The position numbers were made by a program, and so were the translations under genes. From NCBI GenBank assembly GCA_020746105.1, contig CM036657.1, positions 5,496,417 to 5,560,416 of the forward strand: a stretch of 64,000 bases of DNA. Reading direction: 5' to 3'. The first letter of the stretch is position 1. Every line of letters begins with the position of its first letter. The stretch comes from Trogon surrucura (lineage: Eukaryota; Chordata; Aves; Trogoniformes; Trogonidae). Positions 21,372 to 32,597 of the stretch are shown one piece after another. Below the pieces are notes generated by a model. The model was not told the origin of the DNA. It saw nothing but the letters and a program-made list of their open reading frames with translations, and searched no databases.

Positions 21372-21747
21372 TGAATAGGGTCCCTTCGGAGAGCCGGCCA
21401 AGTTAACGACCATCACACCGATACGACTACAAGTCGTCCTCCCTTTATTGCTCTGGACAGCTCAATATATACAGTTAAGCAGTGTCCACACGCCTGCCCC
21501 TTAACAGAGTTGGTCAGTTACAGGTTTACACGGGACAGCGTTTTATTGGATAGTGCCATTCAGCTATGCAGGCGGCTCTCGCCCCCCCCTTCTCCTCCTG
21601 GCAAGGCTCTTCACAAAGCAGATGCACCTCCTCCTCTCCATGCCCCAAGGCAACTCCAAGGACAGAGTCTTTATTTAGGCTTAAGCTGGGTTGTCCAAAA
21701 CCTTTAAAGGGATACCGCGCCTCTGCTCCACAAGAAATTCTTCTACA
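21372..21747 (-). mobile_element. 3' LTR of provirus B
   Basis: About 376 bp; the minus strand starts TGTAGAAGAATTTC at 21747, next to a polypurine tract (AAAAAGGGGGATA). It has an AATAAAGGG signal at about 21450 and ends near TATTCA at 21372. Confidence 0.88.
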
Positions 21748-22043
21748 TATCCCCCTTTTTCTTTTTGGAAAACTCATGCTTCGTCCGCTAGCTTGCTCAT
21801 CATTTTCTTGATTATATTTATCAAACAACTAAACATAACTAAGCCTATAACAATTAAAACTCCAATAAACAAAAGTGTCTTAACTGAACTCCTAATCCAT
21901 CCTGTTAGACCACTACAATTCAATCTTGAGTGATTTGTTTTGAATGCTCTTGTAATTTTTGAATTTTCTTCTGGATGGATTCTGAGTGGTCTTCAAGATC
22001 CTTACAACACATCCCATCAAAGTTCTCACACCCATCAAAGTCA
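21748..22043 (-). pseudogene. env: env TM end of provirus B
   Basis: Minus strand: membrane-anchor and tail codons next to the polypurine tract, preceded by CENFDGMCCKDLEDHSESIQ at about 22040-21980, which includes the CX6CC motif. It resembles the TM of the class II provirus copies. The ectodomain is cut off at about 22044, where the sequence changes to family A material at a shared TTTGATGG. Confidence 0.75.
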
Positions 22044-23110
22044 TAAGATGTGTTTTTCAGTTCTTCGGATCTCTTGGGCAGCACTTCAGGTGAGATCGTT
22101 AACTATAATGAAAAATAACAGAACGAAACACTTCCCACAACAAATACTATTAAATGCATTTTAAACAGAGAAAACCATGTTTTGAGGTTTAACCAAATCA
22201 TATCATTGCTAAAAAAAATGTGTAGTATTTATCCCACTGCTTTGTTATGTTTTACTTGCTGCTCTGCCTGAGTTCCCAGGACTCACATTCACTGCTCTGC
22301 TGGCCAGGAATGCGAGTGATGCCCCTGCATCAATCCCAGGCCTCTGTTATCTCAGTGTGGGTGTGCTGCTTGTCGAGAACACAAGGCCAAGCAGTAACCC
22401 AGTGCGATTTATGTGTTTTCTGACACCTTAGGTGCAAGCTGTTTGAGCGTACCTACAGTTCCCATCACCAATCACCCTAAATCATCCAGACCCGCAGTTG
22501 CTGGGGAGCCCCTGTTGCAGCGAGGTTTCTGGAGAACCCTCCCGACAATTGGGAAGTCCTACGCAGTGCGTCCACCCGTAGGTGAGGTTTCCGAAGTCGC
22601 TGCAAGAGGGTCCAGCATTTATAGTATTAAATAAACAACCTTACATAATGTTGAATGCGGGAACATCTGGTGTTGTTTGCTCCACTGAATTCTTCTCACA
22701 GCTTGGCCAGGGCTGAAGAAAGAGTGCAAGGGAGTCTCCCTACCTATTTTGGTCCTTAATCACACACTTCTAACAAAGCAAAAGGCAGCTGTTTTCCCTC
22801 ACCTTTCTTTTAGCTAAAGAAAGATCACTCTGCTATTATGTGGCTTTGATTAGACAGTCTTACACAACCAATATAAGCTTCATTGTTAGTCACACAAAGA
22901 GTATACATATTAATGCAACAGGTAACATTGAGTACAGTTACATTTTCCCATAATTGCTCTCCCATCAGCCGTAAGCATCTTCTGCCAGTCCAATCCATGT
23001 CATCGTTGGTAATCGGTACTTCAGGTTCCCATCACGTCACTGGGCGAAACAAAGGGATTCAACAGGCAGGCCCAGTGCACGGTCGTGTTGCTGCTACGCT
23101 GTTGAAGTAA
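22044..23110 (-). mobile_element. internal region of provirus B, family A-like then unassigned
   Basis: 22044-22490 matches the internal sequence at 36240-36690, which lies directly upstream of a family A LTR. 22490-23110 has no recognisable reading frame on either strand; I see no repeat, tRNA or gene in it. It occupies the position where pol would be. Confidence 0.6.
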
Positions 23111-24390
23111 CAGGATGCTGAACAGCCACATCATGCAGAATCATGCGGTTCCCAGGTCCCTTGTCCATTATTAATTATAACAGGACATGCAATCGAACTG
23201 GCTGCTTCCCAATGTCCCTCTATTATAGCATCTCTGATGACACCATTCCATTGCTGTTGCAAAAGATCCTTTATGGCTCGAGCGTGAAAATCAGGCTTGA
23301 GTGGAGGAGCTGATGGTAGAGGGGGAGCTGAGGGTTCAACCGGTGGTACCATATGGGATAAAGGTTGAATCTCTTGCGGGACCTTAGATATGGTTTCTGG
23401 TTGTCTCCAAAGTGACGATGAGACTGATTTAAGGGTTTCTTCCATTTCTTGCTGTCTAGTTGATAATTCAGCGAGTTTGCTCAGGACCTCTTTCATAAGT
23501 TCATCTTGATATTTTTTTTTTTTTTTTTTTTTTTTGTTAATAGCTCATGTATTCCTTCAATCACTGTTATCACACAGGGAAAACAGACTTCCCAGGTGTG
23601 TTTTGATCATACTCACCCATTCACTCCCATGCACATGTGGTTTACAAGAAGTGTCTTATCTGTTCATTCTCACGGACAAGCTCTCAACATGAGCTGTACC
23701 TGGCTGATCACGGTCTCTTTTCATAATTAGCAAGCAAGAGTTATGTACTTGTTTAGAAAAGAGCTCAAGGACAAAAGTCTTAACTCTGCAACGCAGTGCT
23801 GCCACCACAGATAGCTGTGAGTTGCAAGGTATCCGCAGTTCCCCTTTTTTTTTTTTTTTCTTCACCTTCCACCCAGTCGGGACGAGCAGGGAGTTTCTTC
23901 CTTTGCCTTTTTCCCTTCCTGCCCTCCCCCCAACACTTCAATCGCTGCCGGGGCAACTTTCTTTTCTGCTTGCATGATTTCTAAAGTGCGTATTATGGTT
24001 TTCCAAACAGTTCCTAGTTCTTTAGCTTCTTTTCCTTCTTTTCCTCCCTCTAAAGTACAGTCCCACAAAAGGTCTCCTACTTAAAGCCCTTTCGTGGAAC
24101 TGAAGATTAATGACAGGTCCTTGATTTTTTCTCGTTTCCGAACCCATGGGGCTAATACGTCCTGCTCCTTTACTTTTTCTCCTCTCTTAGAGAGTATACT
24201 AAGGAGGCGAGTTGCCATGTCAGTTTCCATCACGGTCTTACCTTGGCAGGGACTTGATCAGCCGCTCAAGCTCTGGTCTCCGGTGCCCTTTTGGCCACAC
24301 CCGAACTCTCCCGCCTCCAGCTCTCCGGCTCCCAAATCGGCTCGGAGTCTTCCCGCATTTAAGCAATCCGCATTTAAGCGTCCATAGAGG
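23111..24390 (-). pseudogene. gag: gag remnant of provirus B
   Basis: The minus strand carries a 5' leader/matrix portion (24390-23850) and, beyond an insertion at 23513-23846, a 122-codon frame (23496-23131) with a coiled-coil start (LSKLAELSTRQQEMEETL) and two PSAPP motifs at about 23330. PSAP is a late-domain motif that in retroviral Gag recruits the ESCRT component TSG101 for budding. Capsid and nucleocapsid are absent. The leader includes a 69-codon frame (24068-23862) rich in Lys and Glu. Confidence 0.68.
23513..23846 (-). mobile_element. family A LTR U3 fragment flanked by T runs
   Basis: The minus strand reads a purine tract and then family A U3 from TGCGGATACC to a point about 100 bp short of the TATA box, where a run of about 22 A (T on the plus strand, 23513-23535) follows. 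R and U5 are missing. It interrupts gag of provirus B. Confidence 0.75.
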
Positions 24391-24408
24391 GTCTCTGTTC
24401 GGGTGCCA
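24391..24408 (-). promoter_or_regulatory. primer binding site, tRNA-Lys-like
   Basis: Minus strand TGGCACCCGAACAGAGAC, two bases after the 5' LTR end. It resembles the tRNA-Lys3 primer site of class II and lentiviral elements with a few changes. Confidence 0.72.
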
Positions 24409-24410
24409 GA

Positions 24411-24782
24411 TGAAGAGGGTCCCTTCAGAGAGCCGTCCAAGTAACGACAATCACACCGATACAGCTACAAGTCATCCTCGCTTTATTGCTCCGGACAGCC
24501 CAATATATACAGTTAAGCAGTGTCCACGCACCTGCCCCTTAACAGAGTTGGTCAGTAACAGGTTTACACGGGACAGCGTTTTATTGAATAGTTCCATTCA
24601 ACTATGCAGGTGGCTCTTGCCCCCTCCTTCTCTTCCCGGCAAGGCTCTTCACAAAGCAGATGCACCTCCTTCTCTCTGTGCTCCAAGGCAGCTCCAAGGA
24701 CAGTTTTGTTTAGGCCTAAGATGGGTTGTCCAAAACCTTTAAAGGGATACCACGCATCAGCTCCACAAGAAATTCCTCTACA
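24411..24782 (-). mobile_element. 5' LTR of provirus B
   Basis: 372 bp, starting TGTAGAGGAATTTC on the minus strand and ending CTCTTCA before the primer site. Poly(A) signal AATAAAGCG at about 24480. Confidence 0.9.
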
Positions 24783-25366
24783 ATGAACCCTGAGGTGCAA
24801 GGTCCTGATTAGGGTTTCTGTTTAGAGATCCTTAGAGTCTGGAGCTGCAGAGACACTTGGGCTGGACAAGGAATTCCAAGGAGACCACAGCACTGCACCA
24901 ACAGCGCTCCATCGACACCTTTCCAATTTTGGGACAGCCATGGCCATATATTAATCAGGATGAACCCTGAGTCACAGAGTCCAGATTAGGGATAGGGTTC
25001 AGAGATCTGTAAAATTTGGACCTGCAGAAACACTTTGGCTGGACAAGATATTCCAAGGGGAGCACGGCACTGCACCAGCAGTGCTATATCCACCCCTTTC
25101 TGACTTTGGGTCACTCATGGCCATAGAGATATTAGACTGAACCTTGTGGTGCAAGGTCCATGTTAGGGTTAGGGTTCAGAGATCCATAATGCCTGGAGCT
25201 GCAGAGACACTTCGTCTGGACAAGGCATTCCAAGGGGAGCACGGCACTGCACCAGCAGCCCTCCATCTACATCTTTCTGATTTTGGGACTGCCATGGCCA
25301 TTATGACCTCAGGCTGAACCCTGAGTTGCAGGGTCCTGGTTAGGGTTAGCGTTCGGAGATTCACAG
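24783..25366 (+). repeat. 177-bp satellite, about 3.3 monomers, plus orientation
   Basis: Begins with the right-hand ATGAAC duplication of provirus B and ends at CACAG, the position where LTR C joins the monomer. Confidence 0.88.
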
Positions 25367-26001
25367 TGTCACGTCCCACAAAGGAGAGAGGGACAAGTGA
25401 CATTCAGATTCATAATACACCACCCTCGTGGACAACAGTGAGGTCCATACACAAACATTTATTAATTTATTAGAATGTATAGATCGGACTCACAACAACT
25501 GAATCTAATTTAAAAGCACAATAGGGCAGACAATAGAAGAAACATCCAGGAAAAGGCTAAATAAGCAATGAACTTACACCAACTTAATAATAATAGCAAG
25601 GAATAATAAAGGACATGAAAACACAGTATTAACTCAGACAATATCACACTTAACCATCACAAGAAAGAAATTTAGGCATAAAATCACATAAACAGTAGGA
25701 AAGACCTTGCATTACTTAGCGAGGATTAGGGACGTTCTTTCCAGTAAGTCTCATTAACATGTGCCAATGCCCTATCTCCTTGAAAGAGGTGCTAGTGATA
25801 AGGCCATCCTGCCTCCCCAAGATTTCCTAATCCCTACACATATTTGTCACCAGGCCTCTTTGAGGTATTTGCAGCCTTATCAGATCGCCTTTCTGCAACA
25901 TTCCATAAGACCAAAAACTGGTTTTGTTTTCTGACCATGCTGGGGGGTTGTAAAAATGACAAGAAATGTTTAAGGCAAAATCCACGAATCATTCCGCTAT
26001 A
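25367..26001 (-). mobile_element. LTR C, solo, embedded in satellite
   Basis: A 635-bp LTR. The plus strand starts TGTCACGTCCC and ends CCGCTATA (TGTAGCGG in other copies, read on the minus strand). Flanked by CACAG and CATAG, a 5-bp duplication with one change. It joins the satellite at the same base position as all other LTR C copies here. Compared with the 820-bp copies it lacks about 190 bp around the CT-rich tract. Confidence 0.85.
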
Positions 26002-26183
26002 CATAGACTCTGGAGCTGCAGAGACACTTGGGCTGGACAAGGCATTCCAAGGGGAGCACGGCACTGCACCAACAGTGCTCCACCCACACCGTTCTGATTT
26101 TGGGACACCCATGACCATAGAGAAATCAGGCTGAACGCTGAGGTGCAGGGTCCAGGTTAGGGTTAGGGTTTGGAGATCGATAG
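26002..26183 (+). repeat. 177-bp satellite, one monomer between two LTR C copies
   Basis: A single monomer starting with CATAG after one LTR C and ending with GATAG before another truncated LTR C. This arrangement suggests a composite satellite/LTR unit. Confidence 0.88.
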
Positions 26184-26480
26184 TGTCATGTCCCATCCAA
26201 GAGAGAGGGACAAGTGACTTTCAGATTCAAGGAAAGAACTCAGAGGTACCCGGGGTGATTGCATTTTATACAGTCAAGTTCCCGCCACAGACCGGGAACC
26301 GGTTTGGAGGATGGTGGGGGCTTCTGAGGGGGGATGTGTTACCCCTCCCTCTCCTGGCTTCAATGATGAAAATGTTTTGCCCTTAAATCCCTGAAAGATA
26401 CAAAGAGGACATCAACTTTGTCTGAACCCATCAATTAAAAGCACAGTACTATCCATCGGGCCAATGATTTTATGTTCTTT
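26184..26480 (-). mobile_element. truncated LTR C joined to another LTR fragment (D)
   Basis: About 45 bp of the LTR C end (TGTCATGTCCC...), then sequence that matches 30250-30365 (TACAGTCAAGTTCCC and GAGGGGGGATGTG blocks) with a TATAAAA on the minus strand. From about 26346 to 26480 I cannot assign the sequence; it may be the end of the adjacent pol. Confidence 0.6.
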
Positions 26481-27132
26481 AGCATTTGCATCTGTGGCGA
26501 TTCAAACAGATATCAGGTGTGAAGGCCATGGTGGAGGTAGGAGCTGAGAATGCCATAAGGGCTTAGCTTTTGCTCCCTCTTCTGTTTGTGCTGTGTGCAT
26601 ATACCATTTCCTCACTGTTTCTCGCTGTGCAACCCCTGCAGAGGGTGTGGTTCCAGCTAACAGTGACTTCAAGACCTTGAAGGGTCCTCTTAGAATAACT
26701 GATTGTCGCTGTATGATTCTTCCAACTTCTTGCAGAGCCAGACTTACTACAAAGAGGCCTTTTTCCCACACTGAATACCGCTTTTCTGCACCTTTTAAGC
26801 TACATGGATAAAGCCGAATAGGTATAGACATTCCACGAATTGCAAAACCCCAGTCTGTGTGGTCTGTAGGGTGTATGGGTACCAGGGCTTGGTATATCCC
26901 AACCTCAAGAACTAGTAGCTTTAAAGCCTCCTCATGCACAGGAGTCCAGTTCCAAATCGCCCTTTCGTGTGTCAAATCATATAAAGGGTGAGCTATAATA
27001 GAGAAAAATGGAATATGTTTCCTCCAAAATACCAGGAGGCCTAAAACATGTTGCAATTCCTTTTTGCTTCCAGGTATTTTCAATTGTTCAAGGGTAGTTA
27101 AGGTTTCTGGAGGAATACATACAGCTCCTCTC
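26481..27132 (-). pseudogene. pol: retroviral pol fragment (RT thumb to RNase H)
   Basis: A 193-codon minus-strand frame (27083-26502) reading KKELQHVLGLLVFWRKHIP, then WNWTPVHEEALKLL, then EKRYSVWEKGLFVVSLALQE. This is the RT thumb/connection and the beginning of RNase H of a retrovirus different from the class I provirus at 38.7 kb. It is open but has neither catalytic block. The adjacent LTR at 27133 belongs to the other family, so the fragment was the target or a deletion partner. Family is uncertain (class I or III). Confidence 0.7.
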
Positions 27133-27729
27133 TGCCACGTCCCGACCTTTCAGGACATTGACCCAGGTTCGTTGATTCCCAGACCAGGATTAAGGTGACT
27201 TACTGACTTTCGGAATGCAGACTCCACCATCAATTTGATTGTAAAGTAGGTATGTTTATTTCAGCGTTGGACGCACGTACGGTCATCTGTCAAAGCCGTG
27301 CATACCTCAACGCGGCACCTGCCTTGACTATATACATTAAAGTGTTGCATATTCATAAAGTTTCACAATACGCCTATACATATGCATAACCTGTCCCGCT
27401 TCGTATTAAAATGAGTCATTTCCATAATCTCCTCCTGTCTGCGCCTGCGTAGTGCCTCCTGGTAGTGGTCGTTGGGGGTCTTCTAGAGGAAGGCTCGTAG
27501 TCTTCCTCGCTATGCACTTTTCACCTTTAGCTCCTTTCAGAGACTCGGTCATCTTTCGGCTTCCCTCCAAACTGCGGGGCTGGTATCAACTGGTCTTGAA
27601 CTGCTCCAGTGGGTTTCTACGATGCTCAACTCCTATCAAAGAATACCTTAACAATCCACATAATTAATCAGTACCTTTACCTCTGTTTGAATACAATCAT
27701 CAGCTAATTTTTCTATAATCCTCCCATCA
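27133..27729 (-). mobile_element. 3' LTR of class I provirus, copy 2
   Basis: About 597 bp, TGATGGGAGG at 27729 (minus strand) to GGCA at 27133, following the polypurine tract AGAAAAGGGG at 27734-27743. AATAAACATACC at about 27255 is the poly(A) signal and corresponds to the same stretch in the 38.7 kb LTR. The U3 half is repeated at 707-1055. Confidence 0.85.
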
Positions 27730-27779
27730 GTCACCCCTTTTCTAAATAGTTAGTAAATTCTTTTACTATAGTCCTATTT

Positions 27780-28016
27780 CTAATACAGTGTTTCCCTCTC
27801 TAACATTCTCTCAAAATACTTATTTGATTTGAGTCTTTGCCTCAACTGGTGCTTCTTCCAGGTACTATAAGCATCTCTGGTATTCTGACAAAAACAAACA
27901 GAACACTTAATGATGATAAAAATCAATATCCCCAAAATCAGGACCCCTAACAACGCCATGATTAGCATCTTTAACCAAGTTAAACTAGGGAGCCAAGAGG
28001 TAAGTTTCTCCCACAT
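27780..28016 (-). pseudogene. env: class I env TM anchor and cytoplasmic tail
   Basis: A 79-codon frame. A hydrophobic anchor (MLIMALLGVLILGILIFIII) is followed by a tail DAYSTWKKHQLRQRL similar to that at 46.2-46.4 kb. Nearly all of SU and the TM ectodomain between here and 28200 are deleted, leaving only the env start near 28170. Confidence 0.8.
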
Positions 28017-28199
28017 TTCTTGGAATCCCCACGAGATATCATCTCTGATAATTGTATGTAGTATTTGAGCCTTTTCTCAAATACTCTGCTTTATTAACCA
28101 ACAAACTTTATCAGGGCCATATAAAACGCAACCTTCCAGGGTGTACCTGGGTAACTTTCCATGATGGTTGGAGAACCTTTTTTACCCTTGTATGATCAA

Positions 28200-30075
28200 T
28201 CCAAGCACCTTATTCTTTGATTCTAATCGCTGTAAATGAAGTGAGAAGCACTTGAAATGGTCCTTTCCATCTTGGTTCCAAGGCCTTTTCTGTAAGAGAC
28301 TTAACATATACATAATCTCCAGGTTGTATATTATGTACAGGTCCGTCTGGACCTCTAACCCGAGCTCCCATTACACATTTTTCAATGCTTTTAAGCTGCT
28401 TGGCCAATGCCACCATATAAGAAGTCATTATTTCTTCCCCAACCTGTGTGGACATCTCTTTCTGTACCCCATAGGGTCATCCATACAAGATCTCGAAAGG
28501 GCTTAACCCTTCCTTTGCTCTTGGCTTAGTCCTTATTCGCAAGAGAGCCAGGAGTAGAGACTGGGACCATGCTAAATTAGCCTCTTGCCCCAGCTTCACA
28601 ATTTGCTGTTTAATTAAGTGATTCATCTTTTCTACTTGACCACTTGACTCGGGGTGGTAAGGGATGTGAAGTTGCCAGTCTATACCCAAATATTGGCTAA
28701 CTTGTACCACCTATGACGTAAAATGAGGCCCTCTGTCTGAAGATATATTTGTCAGGACCCCAAAACGTGGTATTATTTCTCATGTTAATGCTTTAGTTAC
28801 TTCCTGTGCCTTGGCTGTCCCGATAGGAAATGCTTCTGATCAACCTGAAAAGGTATCGGTTAACACCAATAAGTATCGATACCCCCCTTTTCTTGGGAGT
28901 TCCATAAAATCAATCTGCCATTGTTGCCCAGGTCCATTACTTCTCCCAATTCGGCCGACCTCTGTTTTGGGGGGTATTCTTGGGGTTAGTCTGGAGGCAT
29001 AGCTCACATTGCTGAGTCACTTGCCTTACAGTTGTGTATAGATTCCTAGCAATGATTTCCTTATTTAAATGTTTATATAAGGCTTCTGCTCCCCAGTGTC
29101 TTTTCTTATGCTCTTCCCTTATCAAATGCCAAGTTAAACAAGAGGGAATGATTAACTTCCCCTGGGGGGTGCGAGCCCACTCCTCTTTGTTATAAGATCC
29201 CTCCAAATCTGTAATAAGTTTTCGATCCTCCTTAGAATCCCTGGGCTTCTCTTCTAAAGAGATTTGTCCATCCGGGATCAAGGCTCCTTCCAATTTTATT
29301 TCCATTTTAGCTGCCTGTTTTGCCTCTCTATCCGCCAACTCATTTCCTTTTTCTAATTCTGAGCTCACTTTTTGGTGTGCCTTAATGTGCATAATTGCCA
29401 CCTTCTTGGGGAGTTGTACTGCCTCCAACAGCTGTAGAATTTCTTCTGCATGCTTAATGTTCTGTCCTTGAGAGTTCAATAGTCCTCTCTCTTTCCATAT
29501 TACTCCATGTGCATGTACAACCCCAAAAGCATATTTTGAGTCCGTATAAATATTCACAACTTTGTCTCGGGCTAATCCCAAAGCGTGGGGCAGGGCAATT
29601 ATTTCTGCCTTCTGTGCAGAAGTGTTCATAGGCAAAGGTCCCGATTCTATTATTTCTGAACTAGTGGTTATGGCAAATTCCGTGTATCTTTTTACCGCTC
29701 AGAACGTAGCTGTTCCCATCTGTAAACCAGTTGGCCCCATCTTCCACTGGGCTGTCTTTTAAATCCAAACGACTTGCATAAGTTGCTTCAATTGTTTCCA
29801 GACAGTCGTGGTGTACTGGCTCTCCAGTGTTCCCACTGAGGAAAGAGGCTGGGTTGACAATATTAGTGACTGTGATCTCTACATCATCCTGTTCTACTAG
29901 TATAACCTGATACTTGAGAAACCATTGTGGAGAAAGCCAATGCCCCCCTTTGCCTCTAGCACTGCTGATACCGTGTGGGATACCAAAACAGTCATCTTCT
30001 GTCCCAGGGTAAATTTTCGAGCTTCTCGTATGTTCAGTATCACAGCTGCGACCGCTCGCAGACATCCAGGACCAA
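28200..30075 (-). pseudogene. pol: class I pol, RNase H to integrase C-terminus
   Basis: Minus strand, 5' to 3': RT connection/RNase H start (30065-29661, with FTDGNSYV), the rest of RNase H and the integrase zinc-binding region (29635-28937, with [19 protein letters not shown] and EEHKKRHWGAEAL...CELC), the integrase core (28936-28711, where WQIDF keeps the first catalytic Asp), and the SSGQVEKMNH block with the catalytic Glu (28710-28477), then the C-terminus (28455-28210). At least five frames are needed to read it. It shows strong similarity to the provirus at 38.7-47.1 kb and helps to interpret that copy's mutations. Confidence 0.87.
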
Positions 30076-30516
30076 CACGCTTCACAACAACAGGTTATTA
30101 ATAAGCAAAAGAAACGAGCCTTGCCATAGATAGTTTTCTGTTAAAGCTAGAGAGAGAGAGAAGGAAAGTGATAGAAAAAGGAAAGATCACTACCCCTGGA
30201 TCCAGTGACGATCACAGCAATCCTCTAGTGGCGGGCAATGAGCACCCAACTGCCCGCAGTGATGGCCTTTTATACAGTCAAGTTCCCGACACAGACCGGG
30301 AACCACTTTGAGGGCTTCTGAGGGGCTTCTGAGGGGGGATGTGTTACCCCTCCCTCTCCTGGCTTCCTGCAGCCACAGCTCCAAGCCCTACCCACCCCCC
30401 ACAGCTCCACCGGTGCAGGGCTGAGTTACCCTCCCACAAACACAGATAGGCGCCAGGCAGGCGGCTCTGGCTTGTTTACTGTCTGAGACATCTATCTAGT
30501 CCCTCACAGATAGCAA
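30076..30516 (-). mobile_element. LTR-like sequence D
   Basis: Contains a TATAAAAGG on the minus strand at about 30268 and a duplicated GGGCTTCTGAG block at about 30312-30335, and shares about 120 bp with 26227-26345. A GA-rich stretch lies at 30150-30180. Ends are not defined and no target duplication was found. It separates the class I pol from the ERVL-like fragment. Confidence 0.45.
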
Positions 30517-32597
30517 CAGAGAAAACCAATCAATCAATTGAGAAAGCAAATGAGAAAAACTGAATCATTTGAGAAAACCAATCAGTCATTAGAGAAGCTG
30601 ATTGATACATTGTCCAAGAGAGATGACAGACCTCAATAGAGCCGCGTTGATGCTATTAGAAGATACAGACCTTCAAGATCAACTATAAATGATGGTAACT
30701 TGTCACGGAATGACTTGTGGATTTTCCTACGTGGATATGGTGAGGACATGAGGAGCTGGGATGGAAAACCTACCTCTGCTCTACGGGAATGAGTATCCAA
30801 TTTGCGAAACACAAATAGAAGACAATAATCTACCACGAGAAAGAACAATCAGAATGTAAATGTAGTTAATACCAATACTGTGAATCAGGTAAACCCCGTG
30901 AATCAGCCTCAAAATTAGAGGGGCCCTGCTTCCAGCCAGGTGGAGGAGAGGGACAACCGAGTTTATTGGACTGTGTGGATTCGGTGGCCTGGCACATTAG
31001 AACCACAAAAATAAAGAGCTCTGGTGGACACTGGTGCACAGTGCACCCTAATGCCATTGAATCATACAGGGACTGAAACTGTTACTATTTCTGGAGTGAT
31101 GGGTGGTTCTCAACAACTGTCTGTGTTGGAGGCCGAAATGAGTCTTACTGGGAATATGTGGAAAAAGCACCCTATAGTGACTGGTCCAAATGCCCCATGC
31201 ATCCTTGGCATAGACTTCCTCAAGAAAGGGTATTATAAGGATCCAAGAGGGTATCGATGGGCTTTTGGCATAGCAGCTGTGGAGACTGAGGACAATGATC
31301 AGCTGTCTAGCTTGCCCAAACTGTCAGAGGAGTCTAGTGTCATAGGGCTGATGAAAACTGAAGACCAACAGGTACCAATTGCTACTAAAACAGTCCATCA
31401 ACGACAATATCGTACCAGTCAAGACTCTGTAGTCCCCATCCATAAGCTGATACGTCAACTAGAAAGCCAAGGAGTGATCAGCAAAGCTCACTCACCATTT
31501 AACAGTCCTATCTGGCCTGTGTGAAAATCTGATGGAGAATGGAGATTGACTGTAGACTATCGTGGCCTAAATGAGGTTACACCACCGATGAGTGCTGCCG
31601 TGCTGGACATGTTAGACCTTCAATATGAACTGGAGTCAAAGGCAGCTCAGTGGTATGCCACAATTGACACTGCTAATGTGTTTTTCTCTATTCCTACAGC
31701 AGCAGAGTGCAGGCTGCAGTTTGCTTTCACCTGGAGGGGTATCCAGTACACCTGGAACCGACTGCCCCAGGGGTGGAAACAGAGCCCTACCATCTGCCAT
31801 GGACTGATCCCTACTGCCCTGGAGAGGGGTGGAGCTCCGGAACATCTGCAATACATTGATGACATCATTGTATGGGGTAACACAGCAGAAGAAGTGTTCA
31901 CGAAAGGTAAGAAAATAATTGAGATTCTTTTAGACGCTGGTTTTGCCATAAAGAGAAGCAAGGTCAAGGGACCTGCACTAGAGATCCAGTATTTGGGAGT
32001 TAAATGGCAAGATGGGCGTTGCCAGATCCCAATAGACGTGATTGACACAATATCAGCTGTGTTGCCACCAACTAACAAAAAAGAAACACAATCCTTCTTA
32101 GGTACTGTGGGTTTCTGGAGAATGCATATTCCCGGTTATAGTCAGATTGTGAAACCTGTTTTTGATGTGACTCGAGAGAAAAACAAATTTCAATGGGGCC
32201 CTGAACAACAACAGGCCTTTGAACAAATCAAACAAGAGATTGTACAGGCAGTAGCTCTTGGGCCAATCCGAACAGGACAAGATATTAAAAATTTGCTATA
32301 CACCACAGCTGGGGACAATGGTCCTGCCTGGAGCCTCTGGCAGAGTGCACCAGGAGAAACTCGAGGTCGACCCTTAGGATTTTGGAGCCGAAAATATAGA
32401 AGCTCTGAGGCCAATTATACTGCAACTGAAAAAGAAATACTGGCCTCATATGAAGGAGTTAAAGCTGCTTCAGATGTGATTGGTACTGAGGCACAGCTTC
32501 TCCTAGTACCACGAATATCAGTCCTAAACTGGATGTTCAAGAGTAAAGTTCCTTCCACACATCATGCCACCGATGCTACGTGGAGTAAATGGACATG
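30517..32597 (+). pseudogene. pol: ERVL-like gag-pro-pol fragment
   Basis: Plus-strand relative of 13.8-17.6 kb. A short gag coiled coil (30517-30640) with fewer repeat units, a stop-broken linker, protease with DTGAQCTLMP (31024 onward), and RT in two frames: 31024-31524 ends at a TGA in VRKSDGEW, and the next open frame is 31546-32598, with YIDDIIVWG at about 31851 and SFLGTVGFWRMHIP. The frame ends in RNase H-upstream sequence where a CR1 begins at 32598. The single TGA makes this one of the better preserved RT regions. No LTR is attached with certainty. Confidence 0.87.

Larger units (their letters stand above)
21372..24782 (-). mobile_element. small mosaic class II provirus B
   Basis: A 3.4-kb minus-strand provirus with two LTRs (21372-21747 and 24411-24782), a tRNA-Lys-like primer site, gag remnants and an env end, flanked by a perfect 6-bp target duplication ATGAAC (21366-21371 and 24783-24788) in satellite. 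pol was not found. The env end switches at 22044 into sequence belonging to the family A internal region, and family A U3 material with a long T run sits in gag at 23.5 kb. The LTRs differ at about thirty positions by eye, so insertion was not recent. The element is non-coding and would depend on other elements for enzymes. Confidence 0.87.
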
